DNA of 64,000 bases. It comes from Nonomuraea rubra (lineage in GTDB: Bacteria; Actinomycetota; Actinomycetes; Streptosporangiales; Streptosporangiaceae). The stretch spans positions 2,897,001 through 2,961,000 of the forward strand of contig NZ_JACHMI010000001.1 of NCBI RefSeq assembly GCF_014207985.1. The letters run 5' to 3'. The notes below the pieces were generated by a model that was not told the origin of the DNA, did not search any database, and saw nothing but the letters and a program-made list of their open reading frames with translations. Of this stretch, positions 43,897 to 52,525 are shown in pieces (position 1 is the stretch's first letter; each line of letters opens with the position of its first letter). Both the position numbers and the translations under genes were made by a program.

Positions 43897-44745
43897 CTAA
43901 CTGGTCACGTCCTTGCGGCGGAAGCGCCGGAACGCCACCGCGACCAGGATCGCCGCGTACGTGATCGACACGGAGGCACCCTTCGCCATCCCGCTCCAGT
44001 CCAGCTCCGGCACCAGGGCATCGGTCCAGGCGTTGTTCCAGAACGTCGGCAGGAACTCGCGCAGCACCCCCAGCGCCTCGACCGCCTGCAGGATGGTGCA
44101 GACGATCCACAGCCCGACCGCTCCACCCACGGCGCCGAGCGGGGAGTCGGTCATGGTGGAGATGAGGAACGCCAGGGCCGCCACCACGAGCTGGCTGACC
44201 AGCGCGTACCCGATCACGATGCCGAAGCGCGGCAGCACGTCGAACGCCGGGATGGTCTCGCCCGTGCCGGGCACCGTGATGTCGTCCCAGCCGAACGCCA
44301 GCGTGCCCGCGAGCAGCCCCATCAGCGGCAGGACGATCACCGCCGCCGCCGAGTAGCCGAGCGCCACGATCAGCTTCTGCCGCAGCAGCCGGTCGCGCGG
44401 GATCGGCGCCGCCAGCAGGTACCGCAGCGACGACCAGTTGGCCTCGCTCGCCACGGTGTCGCCGCAGAACAATGCGACCGCCACCACGAGCAGGAAACTG
44501 GCCGACACCGACAGGACGAACATGGCGAAGTTGAGCCCGCTCTGCGTCGCCAGATCCGACATGCGCAGCGCCGACTGCCCCTGCGAGCTCGGCTGCGGCC
44601 CGATCTGGAACGCGATCACCAGGATCCACGGCAGGGCCAGCAGCAGCGCGAACATGCCCAGCGTGCGCCGCCGCTTGAACTGCCTGACGATCTCCACCCG
44701 CAACGGCAGCGTGCGGTTCGGCGCGTAGCCGCTCGCGGCGGTCAT
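43897..44745 (-). CDS. ABC transporter permease (ABC-2 type)
   Basis: A 282-residue six-helix permease of the ABC-2 class. It starts with a cytoplasmic RVEIVRQFKRRRTLG segment, then helices at about 29-50, 73-97 and 130-160 (SAAAVIVLPLMGLLAGTLAF), and ends with the basic FRRFRRKDVTS tail. GDTVASEANWSSLRYLLAAPIPR is the family's signature loop; the part LRYLLAAPIPRDRLLRQKL is clearly visible. Its ATG overlaps the ABC ATPase stop by four bases (ATGA), so it is translationally coupled with the hydrolase-ATPase fusion and almost certainly its membrane partner. Substrate unknown. Confidence 0.88.
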   Translation of the reverse strand: MTAASGYAPNRTLPLRVEIVRQFKRRRTLGMFALLLALPWILVIAFQIGPQPSSQGQSALRMSDLATQSGLNFAMFVLSVSASFLLVVAVALFCGDTVASEANWSSLRYLLAAPIPRDRLLRQKLIVALGYSAAAVIVLPLMGLLAGTLAFGWDDITVPGTGETIPAFDVLPRFGIVIGYALVSQLVVAALAFLISTMTDSPLGAVGGAVGLWIVCTILQAVEALGVLREFLPTFWNNAWTDALVPELDWSGMAKGASVSITYAAILVAVAFRRFRRKDVTS

Positions 44746-47700
44746 GCCTTGTCTCCGATGAGGTCGAGGAACACGTCTTCCAGCCGCGGCCCGTGCCCGT
44801 TGGCGACCGTGGCGGCCGAGCTCAGCAGCCGCGACACGGGACCGGTCGAGACCAGCCTGCCGCGCCGCATGACCACGACATGGCTGCAGGTCTGCTCCAC
44901 CTCGGCCAGCATGTGGCTGGACACGATCACGGTACGGCCGTCGCGCGCGTACCGCTTGAGCACCTCCCGCATCTCCCGGATCTGGGGTGGGTCGAGCCCG
45001 TTCGTGGGCTCGTCCAGCACCAGCAGGTCCGGCAGCCCGAGCATGGCCTGCGCGATGGCCAGCCGCTGCCGCATGCCCTGCGAGTACGTACGCACGGCCC
45101 GTTCGAGGGCCTTGCCCAGGTTCGCGATCTCCAGCGCCTCGTCGAAGCGCGCGTCGGCCACGGGGCGGCCGGTGGCGGCCCAGTACAGCTCGATGTTGTC
45201 GCGCCCCGACAGGTGCGGCAGGAAGCCCGGCCCCTCGACGAACGACCCCAGCCTCGACAGCACGGGCGCGCCCGGCGTCACCGGCTCCCCGAAGATCCGG
45301 ATCTCGCCGGCGTCCGGCCGGATGAGGCCCATCATCATCCGCATCGTCGTCGTCTTGCCCGCGCCGTTCGGCCCGAGCAGGCCCAGCACCTGGCCCCGCT
45401 CCACCCGGAACGACAGGTCGTCGACGGCCAGCTCACCGTTCCGGTACGCCTTCGTCAGCCCGCTGATCTCCAACGGCACCTCGGCCCCACCAAGGCTCTC
45501 CGAGGACACACCATCGCCGTTACGGTCAAGGGCGTCGGCACCACCGCCACCGCCACCGCCACCGCCTGCGCCGAAGCCCGTGCCGACGCTTCCAACAGTG
45601 ATGCCTGCACCGTCACCGCTGCTGCGGCCGATGCCATCACCGCTGTCACTCCCGGCGCCGTCACCGCTGCCGCTGCTGCCGGCGCTGCCGTTGGCGGAGG
45701 CGAGGTGCGCCGCGCCGTCGGCGGCTACACCTTGCGCCGTGCCGTCGGTGGCGACCTCTTGCGCTGTGCTGTCGGCGGCCACTTCTTGCGCCGTGCCGTC
45801 GGGGGCGACCTCTTGCGCTGTGCTGTCGGCGGCCACTTCTTGCGCCGTGCCGTCGGGGGCGACGTCATGCGCCGTACTGTCGGTGGCGACGTCATGCGCG
45901 GTGCCGCTGAGGGCGTCTTCGTGCACGGCGCCGTTGGCGGAGTGGAGGTGCGCCGTGCCGTTCGCGGAGGGCGCGAGCAGCGGAGCGTTCGCTGTGAGAC
46001 CCTGGCCCGCGGCGCCCGCGGCGGCGGTGGCGGCGGTGGCGGCGGTGGGGCGGCGGCGGGACGTGGTGCGGCCCGTGGCCAGCAGGATCGCGGCGATCAC
46101 CACGGCCGACAGCGGCATGGCCCACACCCACCAGGCCACCCCGGTCGGAGCGGCGGCCAGCGTCCCCACCGTCGGGACGCTGACGGCGGGCGAGGCCAGC
46201 GAGACCCGGTACGCGGCAGGCTGCGCCGGCGTGGCGAACCCCATGTCGGTCGTGGTCACGACCAGCCGGAGCCGGTGCCCCACGGCGAAGCGGTGGTCCA
46301 CGGCGGGCAGGCTGACCGTGGCCTCCGCGCTGCCGGCCCCCTCCGGGATCGTCACCCGGACGGGTGCCACCAGCCCGGCGGGCAACGTGGGCAGCTGGGT
46401 GTCGTCCGCCACGTCGTACAGCTTCGCGAACAGCGTCGCCTCGCCCTTGCCCGTCACCTTGATCTTGACGGCGGGGCTGCCGGTGAGCTGCAGCGGAGCG
46501 GTGAGCGGGCCGGACTCGAACGTGGCGCTCTGGCCCGGCATGTCGATCGAGACCCCGGCGGAGTTCTGGCCGCCCAGCAGCCCGCCGATGCCCGGAACGG
46601 TCGAGATCGAGGCCGGGGCGCCGCCGGGCGGGTTGACGATGTTCTGCTCGGGGCCGTTCAGCGCGACGGTGGTGGTGCCGGTGCCCGCGAGGCCGGGGTA
46701 GGAGCCGGCCTCCGGGTGGAGCCGGATGCGCTGGCGGGTGCCGGGGTCGCGCCCGCCGTCCCGCGTCACCGTGAATGCGCTCACCGGCGGCGTGGCCTGC
46801 CCGGAACCCTCGCCCTTGAGATAGCGCGCGAACCAGGCCGCCGACTGGTCGAAGAGCCAGTCGGCCTCGCCGTTGCCGCCGTCGTGCCCGCCGTCGAACC
46901 AGGCCAGGCTCACCGGCGTGCCCGCCGCGGCGATGGCCCTGGCGTTGGCGTCGGCGTGGCCGAGGGGGAAGAGCGAGTCGCGCTGGCCCTGGATGAGCAG
47001 GGTCGGCGCCTTGATCTGCCCGGCCACGGTGATCGGGCTGGACCTGCGCAGCAGCGCGACGGCCTCCGGCGTGGCCCGGCCGTCCTCGGCGACCTCCTGG
47101 TAGATGTCGCAGATCGCGGGCAGGAACCTGCCGCACCGCGCCTGCTCCTCCGTCACCGGCCCGGCCGCCGCCTCCCTGCGCCCGAGCAGCGAGGTGGCGT
47201 CCAGCGAGACACCCTGACCGAAGAAGATCCCGGCCCACATGCGCTTGAAGACGCCGCTCGTGCCCGCGCCGGCCTGCGTGCCCGCGCCGGCCTGCGTGCC
47301 CGCGCCGGCCTGCGTGCCGGGCTCTGCAGCCGTTCCGGTGCCCGTGGCGACGGTCTGGGTGGCGGCGTTGGGGAAGAGGGCGTCGGCCAGGTCGGACCAG
47401 GTGATCTGGGGGACGATCGCGTCGACCCGCTGGTCATGGGCCGCCGTCATCAAGGCGATGGCCCCGCCGTACGAGCCGCCCGCGATGCCCACGCGCGGGT
47501 CACCGGAGGCGTCGAGCTGCACCTCGGGCCGCTTGGCGAGCCAGTCGATGAGCTGCTTGACGTCCTTGACCTCGTAGTCGGGCGAGTTGAGCGCGATCTG
47601 CCCGGTCGAGCGGCCGAAGCCGCGAGCCGACCAGGTCAGTACGGCATAGCCCTGCTGCGCGAGCCGGACCGCCTGGTCGCGCATGCTCTGCTTGCTGCCG

Positions 47701-47915
47701 CCGAACCCGTGGGCGAGCATCACCGCAGGCGCCTTCCCCCCGTCAGGGGGCGGGAAGAACGTCGTATCCAGCTCGACCCGTTGGTCGTCGGCTGGTCCGT
47801 CGACGACGGTTATTCGCTGGTCCTGGCCCCGCACCTCCGGAGCCGACGGCCACACGAGCCACGTCGTCACCCCGATGAGGGCGAGTGCCGCAACCAGGGC
47901 GGCCACACGCTTCAT
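44742..47915 (-). CDS. Alpha/beta-hydrolase-ABC ATPase fusion protein
   Basis: A 1057-residue fusion in one uninterrupted frame. Residues 1-22 are a signal anchor. About 30-370 is an alpha/beta hydrolase of the CocE/X-Pro dipeptidyl-peptidase group with Ser148 (GGSYGGA), Asp313 (QGQRDSLF) and His344 (GGHDGG), then a beta-rich C-terminal domain to about 580. A membrane helix (about 595-615) is followed by a linker of seven 9-residue repeats (671-733) and a glycine run, and then an ABC ATPase (813-1057): Walker A GPNGAGKTT, signature YSQGMRQRLAIA, Walker B LLVLDEPTNGLD. Topology puts the hydrolase outside and the ATPase inside. The permease is the next gene, overlapping by four bases. An exporter coupled to an extracytoplasmic acyl-peptide or ester hydrolase is the simplest reading (inference). 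Confidence 0.88.
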   Translation of the reverse strand: MKRVAALVAALALIGVTTWLVWPSAPEVRGQDQRITVVDGPADDQRVELDTTFFPPPDGGKAPAVMLAHGFGGSKQSMRDQAVRLAQQGYAVLTWSARGFGRSTGQIALNSPDYEVKDVKQLIDWLAKRPEVQLDASGDPRVGIAGGSYGGAIALMTAAHDQRVDAIVPQITWSDLADALFPNAATQTVATGTGTAAEPGTQAGAGTQAGAGTQAGAGTSGVFKRMWAGIFFGQGVSLDATSLLGRREAAAGPVTEEQARCGRFLPAICDIYQEVAEDGRATPEAVALLRRSSPITVAGQIKAPTLLIQGQRDSLFPLGHADANARAIAAAGTPVSLAWFDGGHDGGNGEADWLFDQSAAWFARYLKGEGSGQATPPVSAFTVTRDGGRDPGTRQRIRLHPEAGSYPGLAGTGTTTVALNGPEQNIVNPPGGAPASISTVPGIGGLLGGQNSAGVSIDMPGQSATFESGPLTAPLQLTGSPAVKIKVTGKGEATLFAKLYDVADDTQLPTLPAGLVAPVRVTIPEGAGSAEATVSLPAVDHRFAVGHRLRLVVTTTDMGFATPAQPAAYRVSLASPAVSVPTVGTLAAAPTGVAWWVWAMPLSAVVIAAILLATGRTTSRRRPTAATAATAAAGAAGQGLTANAPLLAPSANGTAHLHSANGAVHEDALSGTAHDVATDSTAHDVAPDGTAQEVAADSTAQEVAPDGTAQEVAADSTAQEVATDGTAQGVAADGAAHLASANGSAGSSGSGDGAGSDSGDGIGRSSGDGAGITVGSVGTGFGAGGGGGGGGGADALDRNGDGVSSESLGGAEVPLEISGLTKAYRNGELAVDDLSFRVERGQVLGLLGPNGAGKTTTMRMMMGLIRPDAGEIRIFGEPVTPGAPVLSRLGSFVEGPGFLPHLSGRDNIELYWAATGRPVADARFDEALEIANLGKALERAVRTYSQGMRQRLAIAQAMLGLPDLLVLDEPTNGLDPPQIREMREVLKRYARDGRTVIVSSHMLAEVEQTCSHVVVMRRGRLVSTGPVSRLLSSAATVANGHGPRLEDVFLDLIGDKA
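45717..45905 (-). repeat. Seven 27-bp repeats encoding a 9-residue linker repeat
   Basis: Seven in-frame units of nine codons encode variants of S/G-T-A-Q/H-E/D-V-A-x-D (GTAHDVATD, STAQEVAPD, GTAQEVAAD and so on) in the hydrolase-ATPase fusion. S- and G-initial units alternate, giving a 54-base higher-order period, which suggests expansion by unequal crossing over. An eighth, degenerate unit follows. Copy number may vary between strains. Confidence 0.9.
47265..47318 (-). repeat. Three 18-bp repeats (GTQAGA) in the hydrolase domain
   Basis: Three identical six-codon units encode GTQAGA at residues 200-217 of the fusion protein, in an insertion between the core and cap of the hydrolase, probably a flexible surface loop. 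Confidence 0.9.
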
Positions 47916-48032
47916 GCGGCGAGCCTACTTTCCGCACCTGAGAGATCGCTGAGACGGCACTCACGCCGGGACCTGCCGAAAGGTGCTCGTCGAGGTGGAC
48001 CGGTGGATCACGGAGCCTTCGGGGCGCGCCCA

Positions 48033-48458
48033 TCACGAGGCGGTGGCGTCGCCGGAGTGCGCCCGCGCCACGGCGAGGCTGTCCTCGTAGATGTGGTAGC
48101 GGCTGATCTGGCCGTCGGTGACCGTGAGCCGCAGGGCGAACGCGGAGGTGTAGGGCCGCCCCGTGGCCGCGACGGTCTGCGTGAACTCGCCCAGCACGAC
48201 CGCGTCGTCGCCGTCGACCAGGATCCGCGTGACGGTGGTGTCGTTGAGCTCGGGCACGTGGTAGGTCCGCAGCGCGCGGAAGAGATCCGCCGCGTCACCG
48301 CGGCTGGAACGAGGGCGGATCCACGGCACCGCCGGATGCCCCTCGGCCGGCCAGTTGTAGAGCCAGTCGCACTCCTCGGCGAACAGCTCGGCGGCCCGGT
48401 CGGCGTCACCCGCACCGATCCGGCGAAGCAGCTCCTGCACGGTGTCCAAAGTCGTCAT
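48033..48458 (-). CDS. SnoaL/NTF2-like protein
   Basis: A 141-residue single-domain protein of the NTF2-like superfamily: VQELLRRIGAGDADRAAELF, WLYNWP, and strands VTRILVDGDDAVVLGEFTQT and ALRLTVTDGQISRYHIYEDS form the usual cone. Members include delta-5-ketosteroid isomerases, polyketide cyclases and binding proteins. The catalytic residues of SnoaL or KSI cannot be assigned here. It is transcribed leftward between the thioesterase and the fusion gene, with about 100 bases on each side, so it has no clear operon partner. Confidence 0.8.
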   Translation of the reverse strand: MTTLDTVQELLRRIGAGDADRAAELFAEECDWLYNWPAEGHPAVPWIRPRSSRGDAADLFRALRTYHVPELNDTTVTRILVDGDDAVVLGEFTQTVAATGRPYTSAFALRLTVTDGQISRYHIYEDSLAVARAHSGDATAS

Positions 48459-48556
48459 GATTCATCCTTGAAGTCCGTTATGGCGGTGCGTGCACTCGTC
48501 AGTCTCCTCGGATCGGTACGGCGTGGCGATTACCTGAGAGATAAGGGCGACGGCTA

Positions 48557-48964
48557 TCAGCCCATGATCGCGTAGACCGTGGTGGCGTGGGCGGCCGTCT
48601 CCGCGCTGCCCTCGGCCGTGAGGGTGATCTCGGTGAAGGCCAGCGTGCGCCCCAGCTTCGTGATGCGCACGTCCAGCAGGACGTCCTTGCCCACCACCGG
48701 CCGCTGGAACGTCGTGGACTGCTGCACCGTGGTCATCGGCACGAACCCGCCCCGCGCCGACGAGATGGCCAGCACCGTGGCCGTGTCGGCCGCCGCCATC
48801 ATGGCCTGCCCGCACAGCCCGCCGCCCTCCCTGGCCAGCTCGTCGGACCAGGGCAGCCGCACGATCGCGTGACGGTCGCCCACCTCCTCCACCCGGAGGC
48901 CGAGCTGCTTGATCCAGGGGGCGAAGTATTCCTGGAGAATCGCCTCTGCGTCTTCTGGAGTCAC
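48557..48964 (-). CDS. PaaI-family hotdog thioesterase
   Basis: A protein of about 135 residues with the hotdog fold. LREEVGDRHAIVRLPWSDEL-like strands are visible as GDRHAIVRLPW, the catalytic loop is GGGLCGQAMMAAADTATVLA, which aligns with the nucleotide/CoA-binding helix (usually HGGxxxxLAD), and MTTVQQSTTFQRPVVGKDVL gives the antiparallel sheet. Such enzymes hydrolyse acyl- or aryl-CoA esters. The start is GTG 48964; upstream in-frame codons lack a ribosome site. The cysteine replacing the usual histidine region makes exact catalysis unsure. It is divergent from the P450 gene. Confidence 0.8.
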   Translation of the reverse strand: MTPEDAEAILQEYFAPWIKQLGLRVEEVGDRHAIVRLPWSDELAREGGGLCGQAMMAAADTATVLAISSARGGFVPMTTVQQSTTFQRPVVGKDVLLDVRITKLGRTLAFTEITLTAEGSAETAAHATTVYAIMG

Positions 48965-49083
48965 GCGCTCATCATGCACGCTGGACGGGGTGGTCGAGAG
49001 GCCTGGCCGGGAGCCTGTGGACAAGTCGCCACGGCCCCGGATCCGGCTGTGGAGAACCGGTCCGGAACACGGGAGACGACGGT

Positions 49084-50376
49084 ATGGCGGCGATGAACGA
49101 CGGTCATCCAGCAGGCCGGTCCGCGGTCGAGCTCTTCACCCCGTCCACCTACGACACGGCCGTCCCGTACGACCTGTTCGCCCGCCTCAGAGTGGAATCT
49201 CCCGTCCACTGGATCCCCGAGCCGTCCATCGGCCCCTGGCGCGAGGGCCCCGGCTTCTGGGCGGTGTTCAGGCACGCCGACGTCAAGCACGTGCTGCGTA
49301 CCCCGGCGGACTTCTCCTCCCACCTCGGCGCCACCCAGATCCGCGACCCCGACACCCCCGCCGACCTGCGCTTCGTCCAGGCCCAGATGCTGAACATGGA
49401 CCCGCCGGATCACTCCAGGCTGCGCAGGATCGTGGCGGCCGCGTTCACCCCGCGCGCCGTACGGGCGCTGGAGCGCACGATCGCCGAGCGGGCGGCGGCG
49501 CTGTTCGAGGCGGGTGAGTGCGACTTCGTGGAGGTGGCCGCCGACCTGCCCGTGTGGACGCTCGCCCACGTCATGGGCGTGCCCGCGCAGGACAGGCGGC
49601 TGCTGTACGACTGGGCGTCCCGCGTGATCGGCTACCAGGACGACGACTACGCCGGCCTGTCCACGGCGGACGTCGAGTCCCTCACCCCCATCGGACGCCT
49701 GGCGCTCGCGGCCCGGCGCGAGCTCGGGCCGGGCGTCAACCCGCGTTCGAGGGCCGCGCTGGCCGACATGTTCGCCTACGCCCACGCCCTGGCGCGGACG
49801 CCGGTGGACGGCGAGTCCGTCATGGCCGTGATGCGCAAGGGCGGCCTGACGGAGGAGGAGTTCGAGAACATGTTCTTCCTCTTCGCCGTCGCCGGCAACG
49901 AGACCCTGCGCAACGGCATCCCCGGCGGCCTGCTCTCCCTGCTCCAGCACCCCGCCGAGCTGGCCCGCCTGCGCGCCGACCCCTCCCTGCTGGGCTCCGC
50001 GATCGAGGAGATGCTGCGCTTCTGGCCCCCCGTCATGCACTTCAGGCGTACGGCGACGCGCGACCTCACCCTCGCCGGCCGGCCCATCCGCGCGGGTGAC
50101 AAGGTCGTGGTCTACCACGCCTCCGCCAACCGCGACCCGTCCGTATTCCCCGCCCCCGACCGCTTCGACCTCGCCCGCGAGCCCAACGACCACGTCAGCT
50201 TCGGTTTCGGCCCGCACTTCTGCCTGGGCGCCCACCTGGCCCGGGCCCAGTTCCGCTCCGTCTTCCGCGAGCTGCTTTCCTGGGACGTGGAGCTCGCCGG
50301 CAGCCCGCGCCGGCTCACCTCCAACTTCCAGAACGGGCTCAAGCACCTGCCGGTACGCCTGCGCCGCCGATCCTGA
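49084..50376 (+). CDS. Cytochrome P450 (CYP124/125/142-like)
   Basis: A 430-residue soluble P450. The I-helix reads FAVAGNETLRNGI (acidic-threonine pair for oxygen activation), ExxR is EEMLRFWPP, and the heme loop is FGFGPHFCLGAHLAR with the cysteine ligand. The NET-xRN form of the I-helix resembles the CYP124/125/142 group, which hydroxylates terminal carbons of sterols and methyl-branched lipids; this is suggestive, not proof. GGGAG precedes ATG 49084. It is followed 44 bases later by a SAM methyltransferase gene in the same direction. Ferredoxin and reductase are not adjacent. Confidence 0.9.
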   Translation: MAAMNDGHPAGRSAVELFTPSTYDTAVPYDLFARLRVESPVHWIPEPSIGPWREGPGFWAVFRHADVKHVLRTPADFSSHLGATQIRDPDTPADLRFVQAQMLNMDPPDHSRLRRIVAAAFTPRAVRALERTIAERAAALFEAGECDFVEVAADLPVWTLAHVMGVPAQDRRLLYDWASRVIGYQDDDYAGLSTADVESLTPIGRLALAARRELGPGVNPRSRAALADMFAYAHALARTPVDGESVMAVMRKGGLTEEEFENMFFLFAVAGNETLRNGIPGGLLSLLQHPAELARLRADPSLLGSAIEEMLRFWPPVMHFRRTATRDLTLAGRPIRAGDKVVVYHASANRDPSVFPAPDRFDLAREPNDHVSFGFGPHFCLGAHLARAQFRSVFRELLSWDVELAGSPRRLTSNFQNGLKHLPVRLRRRS

Positions 50377-50420
50377 AATGCGTGGAAAAAGGCGGCGCCT
50401 CCTACCTAGGATCAACCGCC

Positions 50421-51212
50421 ATGGTCGACTATCTGCGCATCAACCAGGCCAACTGGGACGCCCGCGTCCCCGTCCACCTCGACAGCGACTTCTACGACGT
50501 GGCGGGCTTCAAGGCGGGCGGCAGCGCGCTGCGGCCGTTCGAGCTGGCGGAGGTGGGCGACGTGGCCGGCCGCAGCCTGGCGCACCTGCAGTGCCACCTC
50601 GGCCTGGACACCCTCTCCTGGGCCAGGCTCGGCGCCGAGGTGACCGGCCTCGACTTCTCCGGCGCCGCCATCGAGCAGGCCAGGAGCATCGCGGCCGAGT
50701 GCGGCCTCCCGGCCAGGTTCGTGACGGCCGACGTCTACGACGCGCCGCGGGCGCTCGGCGAGACGTACGACATCGTCTACACCGGCGTCGGCGCCCTGGT
50801 GTGGCTGCCCGACCTCACCCGCTGGGCCGAGGCGGTCGCCGCCCTGCTGAACCCCGGCGGCTTCCTGTACCTCGCGGAGTTCCACCCGTTCACCAACGTG
50901 CTGGACGACGACACCGGCGCCACGGTTATTCGCGACTACTTCGACCGCACGCCCCAGGTCTGGGACTACCCCTACAGCTACACCGGCAGCCAGACCCTCG
51001 AACACCGGACCTCCGTGCAGTTCGAGCACGGCCTCGGCGACGTCGTCAGCGCCATCGCCGCGGCCGGCCTGCGCCTGGAGTTCCTGCACGAGCACGATCA
51101 CACGCTGTTCCGCCGCTTCACGGACCTGGTGGAGGCGGACGGCGGCTACCGGCGGCCCGACGGCGCTCCGAGGATCCCCCTCATGTACTCCCTGCGGGCT
51201 TCCGCCAGGTAG
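50421..51212 (+). CDS. Class I SAM-dependent methyltransferase
   Basis: A 263-residue methyltransferase. Post I GRSLAHLQCHLGLDTLSW is the SAM-binding glycine loop in the LQCHxGxDTLS form, followed by VTGLDFSGAAIEQARSIA (acidic post) and YDIVYTGVGALVWLPDLTRW. This HLQCHxGxD group is frequent in actinomycetes and of unknown substrate. AGGA lies upstream of ATG 50421. It is 44 bases after the P450, so the product of the P450 may be methylated; this is inference from proximity. Confidence 0.88.
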   Translation: MVDYLRINQANWDARVPVHLDSDFYDVAGFKAGGSALRPFELAEVGDVAGRSLAHLQCHLGLDTLSWARLGAEVTGLDFSGAAIEQARSIAAECGLPARFVTADVYDAPRALGETYDIVYTGVGALVWLPDLTRWAEAVAALLNPGGFLYLAEFHPFTNVLDDDTGATVIRDYFDRTPQVWDYPYSYTGSQTLEHRTSVQFEHGLGDVVSAIAAAGLRLEFLHEHDHTLFRRFTDLVEADGGYRRPDGAPRIPLMYSLRASAR

Positions 51213-51240
51213 GGACCCGCGATCGGGCCGTACGAGGCGG

Positions 51241-52452
51241 ATGACCGTAAGATTCTCTGCCGTGAAGTCTCCAGCATCGTTCAAGAGGGCCGCCGCCTGG
51301 GCCCTGCCCTACTGGACTCGCGGCGAGGCGGGCCGCGAAACTCCGCAAGACCTGTTCAGGGTGCTCTATTTCGGCTGGCTGGCGGCGTTCACGCTCAAGG
51401 TGCTCGGCTCGGCCTGGGACGTCTCCTGGCACTTCAAGTGGCTGCGCGACGACCTCGCCCCGCCGCACCTGCTCAACTCCGTCGGTACGGTCATCGCCGT
51501 CGCCCTGACCGTGATCCACGGCTACACCGGGTACGGCGTGGACAAGCTCGCGCTCAGGCTCATCCAGTGGGGCACCGGGATCTTCCTCGTCGCGGTGCCG
51601 CTCGACCTGATCAACCACCGCGTCAACGGGCTCGACATCACCTCGTGGAGCCCGTCGCACATCCTGCTCTACGTTGGAACGTTCTTCATGATCGCGGGCG
51701 TGATCCGCGGCTGGTTCATGGGGGCGCAGAAGGGGCGCGAGCGCGTGGTCGTGCTCGGCGCGTTCTTCGCGTTCTTCCTGGAGAACATGCACTTCCCCGA
51801 GCAGCACCAGGAGTACGGCATCCTGTCGCTCGGCGCGTGGGACAACCACGCGACCTACGCCGAGCCGATCCTGCTCCAGTTCGCGGCCGACCAGATGGGG
51901 CGGCCGATCGACCGCACGATGATGGCCGGGTTCACGCTGCCCGTGCCCGACTACCTGTACCCGGTCTACGCCGTGGTGGGGGTGCTGTCGGTGCTGGTGG
52001 TGGCCAGGCTGATGGTCGGCAGGTTCGGCGCGGCCACGCTCGTCGCGGGCAGTTACGTGCTGTTCAGGACGCTGATCTGGCCGCTGCTCACCTTCACCGG
52101 CTTCCCGCCGTCGGCGGTGCCGTTCTTCATGCTCGCCGCCGGGCTGCTGGTGGACCTGGCTTTCCTGGTACGGGTGCCGGTCGTGCGCGCGGTGCTCGGG
52201 GCGGCCGGGGTGACGGCGGTCACGTACGGCGCGCTGGTCGCGCAGAGCGCGGTCATGGGCTCGGTGTACGGCGCGATCACGGGCCAGGAGGGCCTGCTGG
52301 GAGCGCCCCCGCTCGCCACGCCGTCGGCGCTGTGGGCCGGGCTGGGCCTGCTCGCCGCCTGGCTGGCCATCGAGTGGATCGCGGGCAGGCGGGACCCCCA
52401 GCCGCTCGGCGGCGCCACACCACGCCCAGCGGTCGCGCCCGCCACACCGTAG
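51241..52452 (+). CDS. Polytopic membrane protein of unknown function
   Basis: A 403-residue protein with about ten hydrophobic helices. Histidines and acidic residues lie within or next to the membrane part: SWHFKWLRDDLAPPHLLN, LDLINHRVNGLDITSWSPSH and ENMHFPEQHQEYGI. This pattern suggests a metal or heme role, but I do not recognise the family. A TAAGAT hexamer nine bases before GTG 51262 could give a leaderless start there, and ATG 51241 is also possible. It converges on copD with 73 bases between, so any copper link rests on proximity only. Confidence 0.68.
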   Translation: MTVRFSAVKSPASFKRAAAWALPYWTRGEAGRETPQDLFRVLYFGWLAAFTLKVLGSAWDVSWHFKWLRDDLAPPHLLNSVGTVIAVALTVIHGYTGYGVDKLALRLIQWGTGIFLVAVPLDLINHRVNGLDITSWSPSHILLYVGTFFMIAGVIRGWFMGAQKGRERVVVLGAFFAFFLENMHFPEQHQEYGILSLGAWDNHATYAEPILLQFAADQMGRPIDRTMMAGFTLPVPDYLYPVYAVVGVLSVLVVARLMVGRFGAATLVAGSYVLFRTLIWPLLTFTGFPPSAVPFFMLAAGLLVDLAFLVRVPVVRAVLGAAGVTAVTYGALVAQSAVMGSVYGAITGQEGLLGAPPLATPSALWAGLGLLAAWLAIEWIAGRRDPQPLGGATPRPAVAPATP

Positions 52453-52525
52453 CGGACCCTGCGACCGCGCCAAGGCGGCCCTGCGTTCGCGTGCGGTGGT
52501 CGCGGCCGCTGCACGGCAGTGGTGG

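Noticed and set aside
45717..45905. Regular repeats that could suggest a CRISPR array.
   Set aside because: They are contiguous 27-base in-frame coding units with no unique spacers and no cas genes nearby.
44793..48575. A 1260-codon open frame on the plus strand opposite the hydrolase-ATPase fusion.
   Set aside because: It consists of arginine-, alanine- and histidine-rich low-complexity residues with no domain, and spans several real minus-strand genes.
48557..51212. A biosynthetic gene cluster around the P450 and methyltransferase.
   Set aside because: No synthase, ligase or carrier-protein gene lies between 48 and 52 kb, so the pair is reported as separate genes only.
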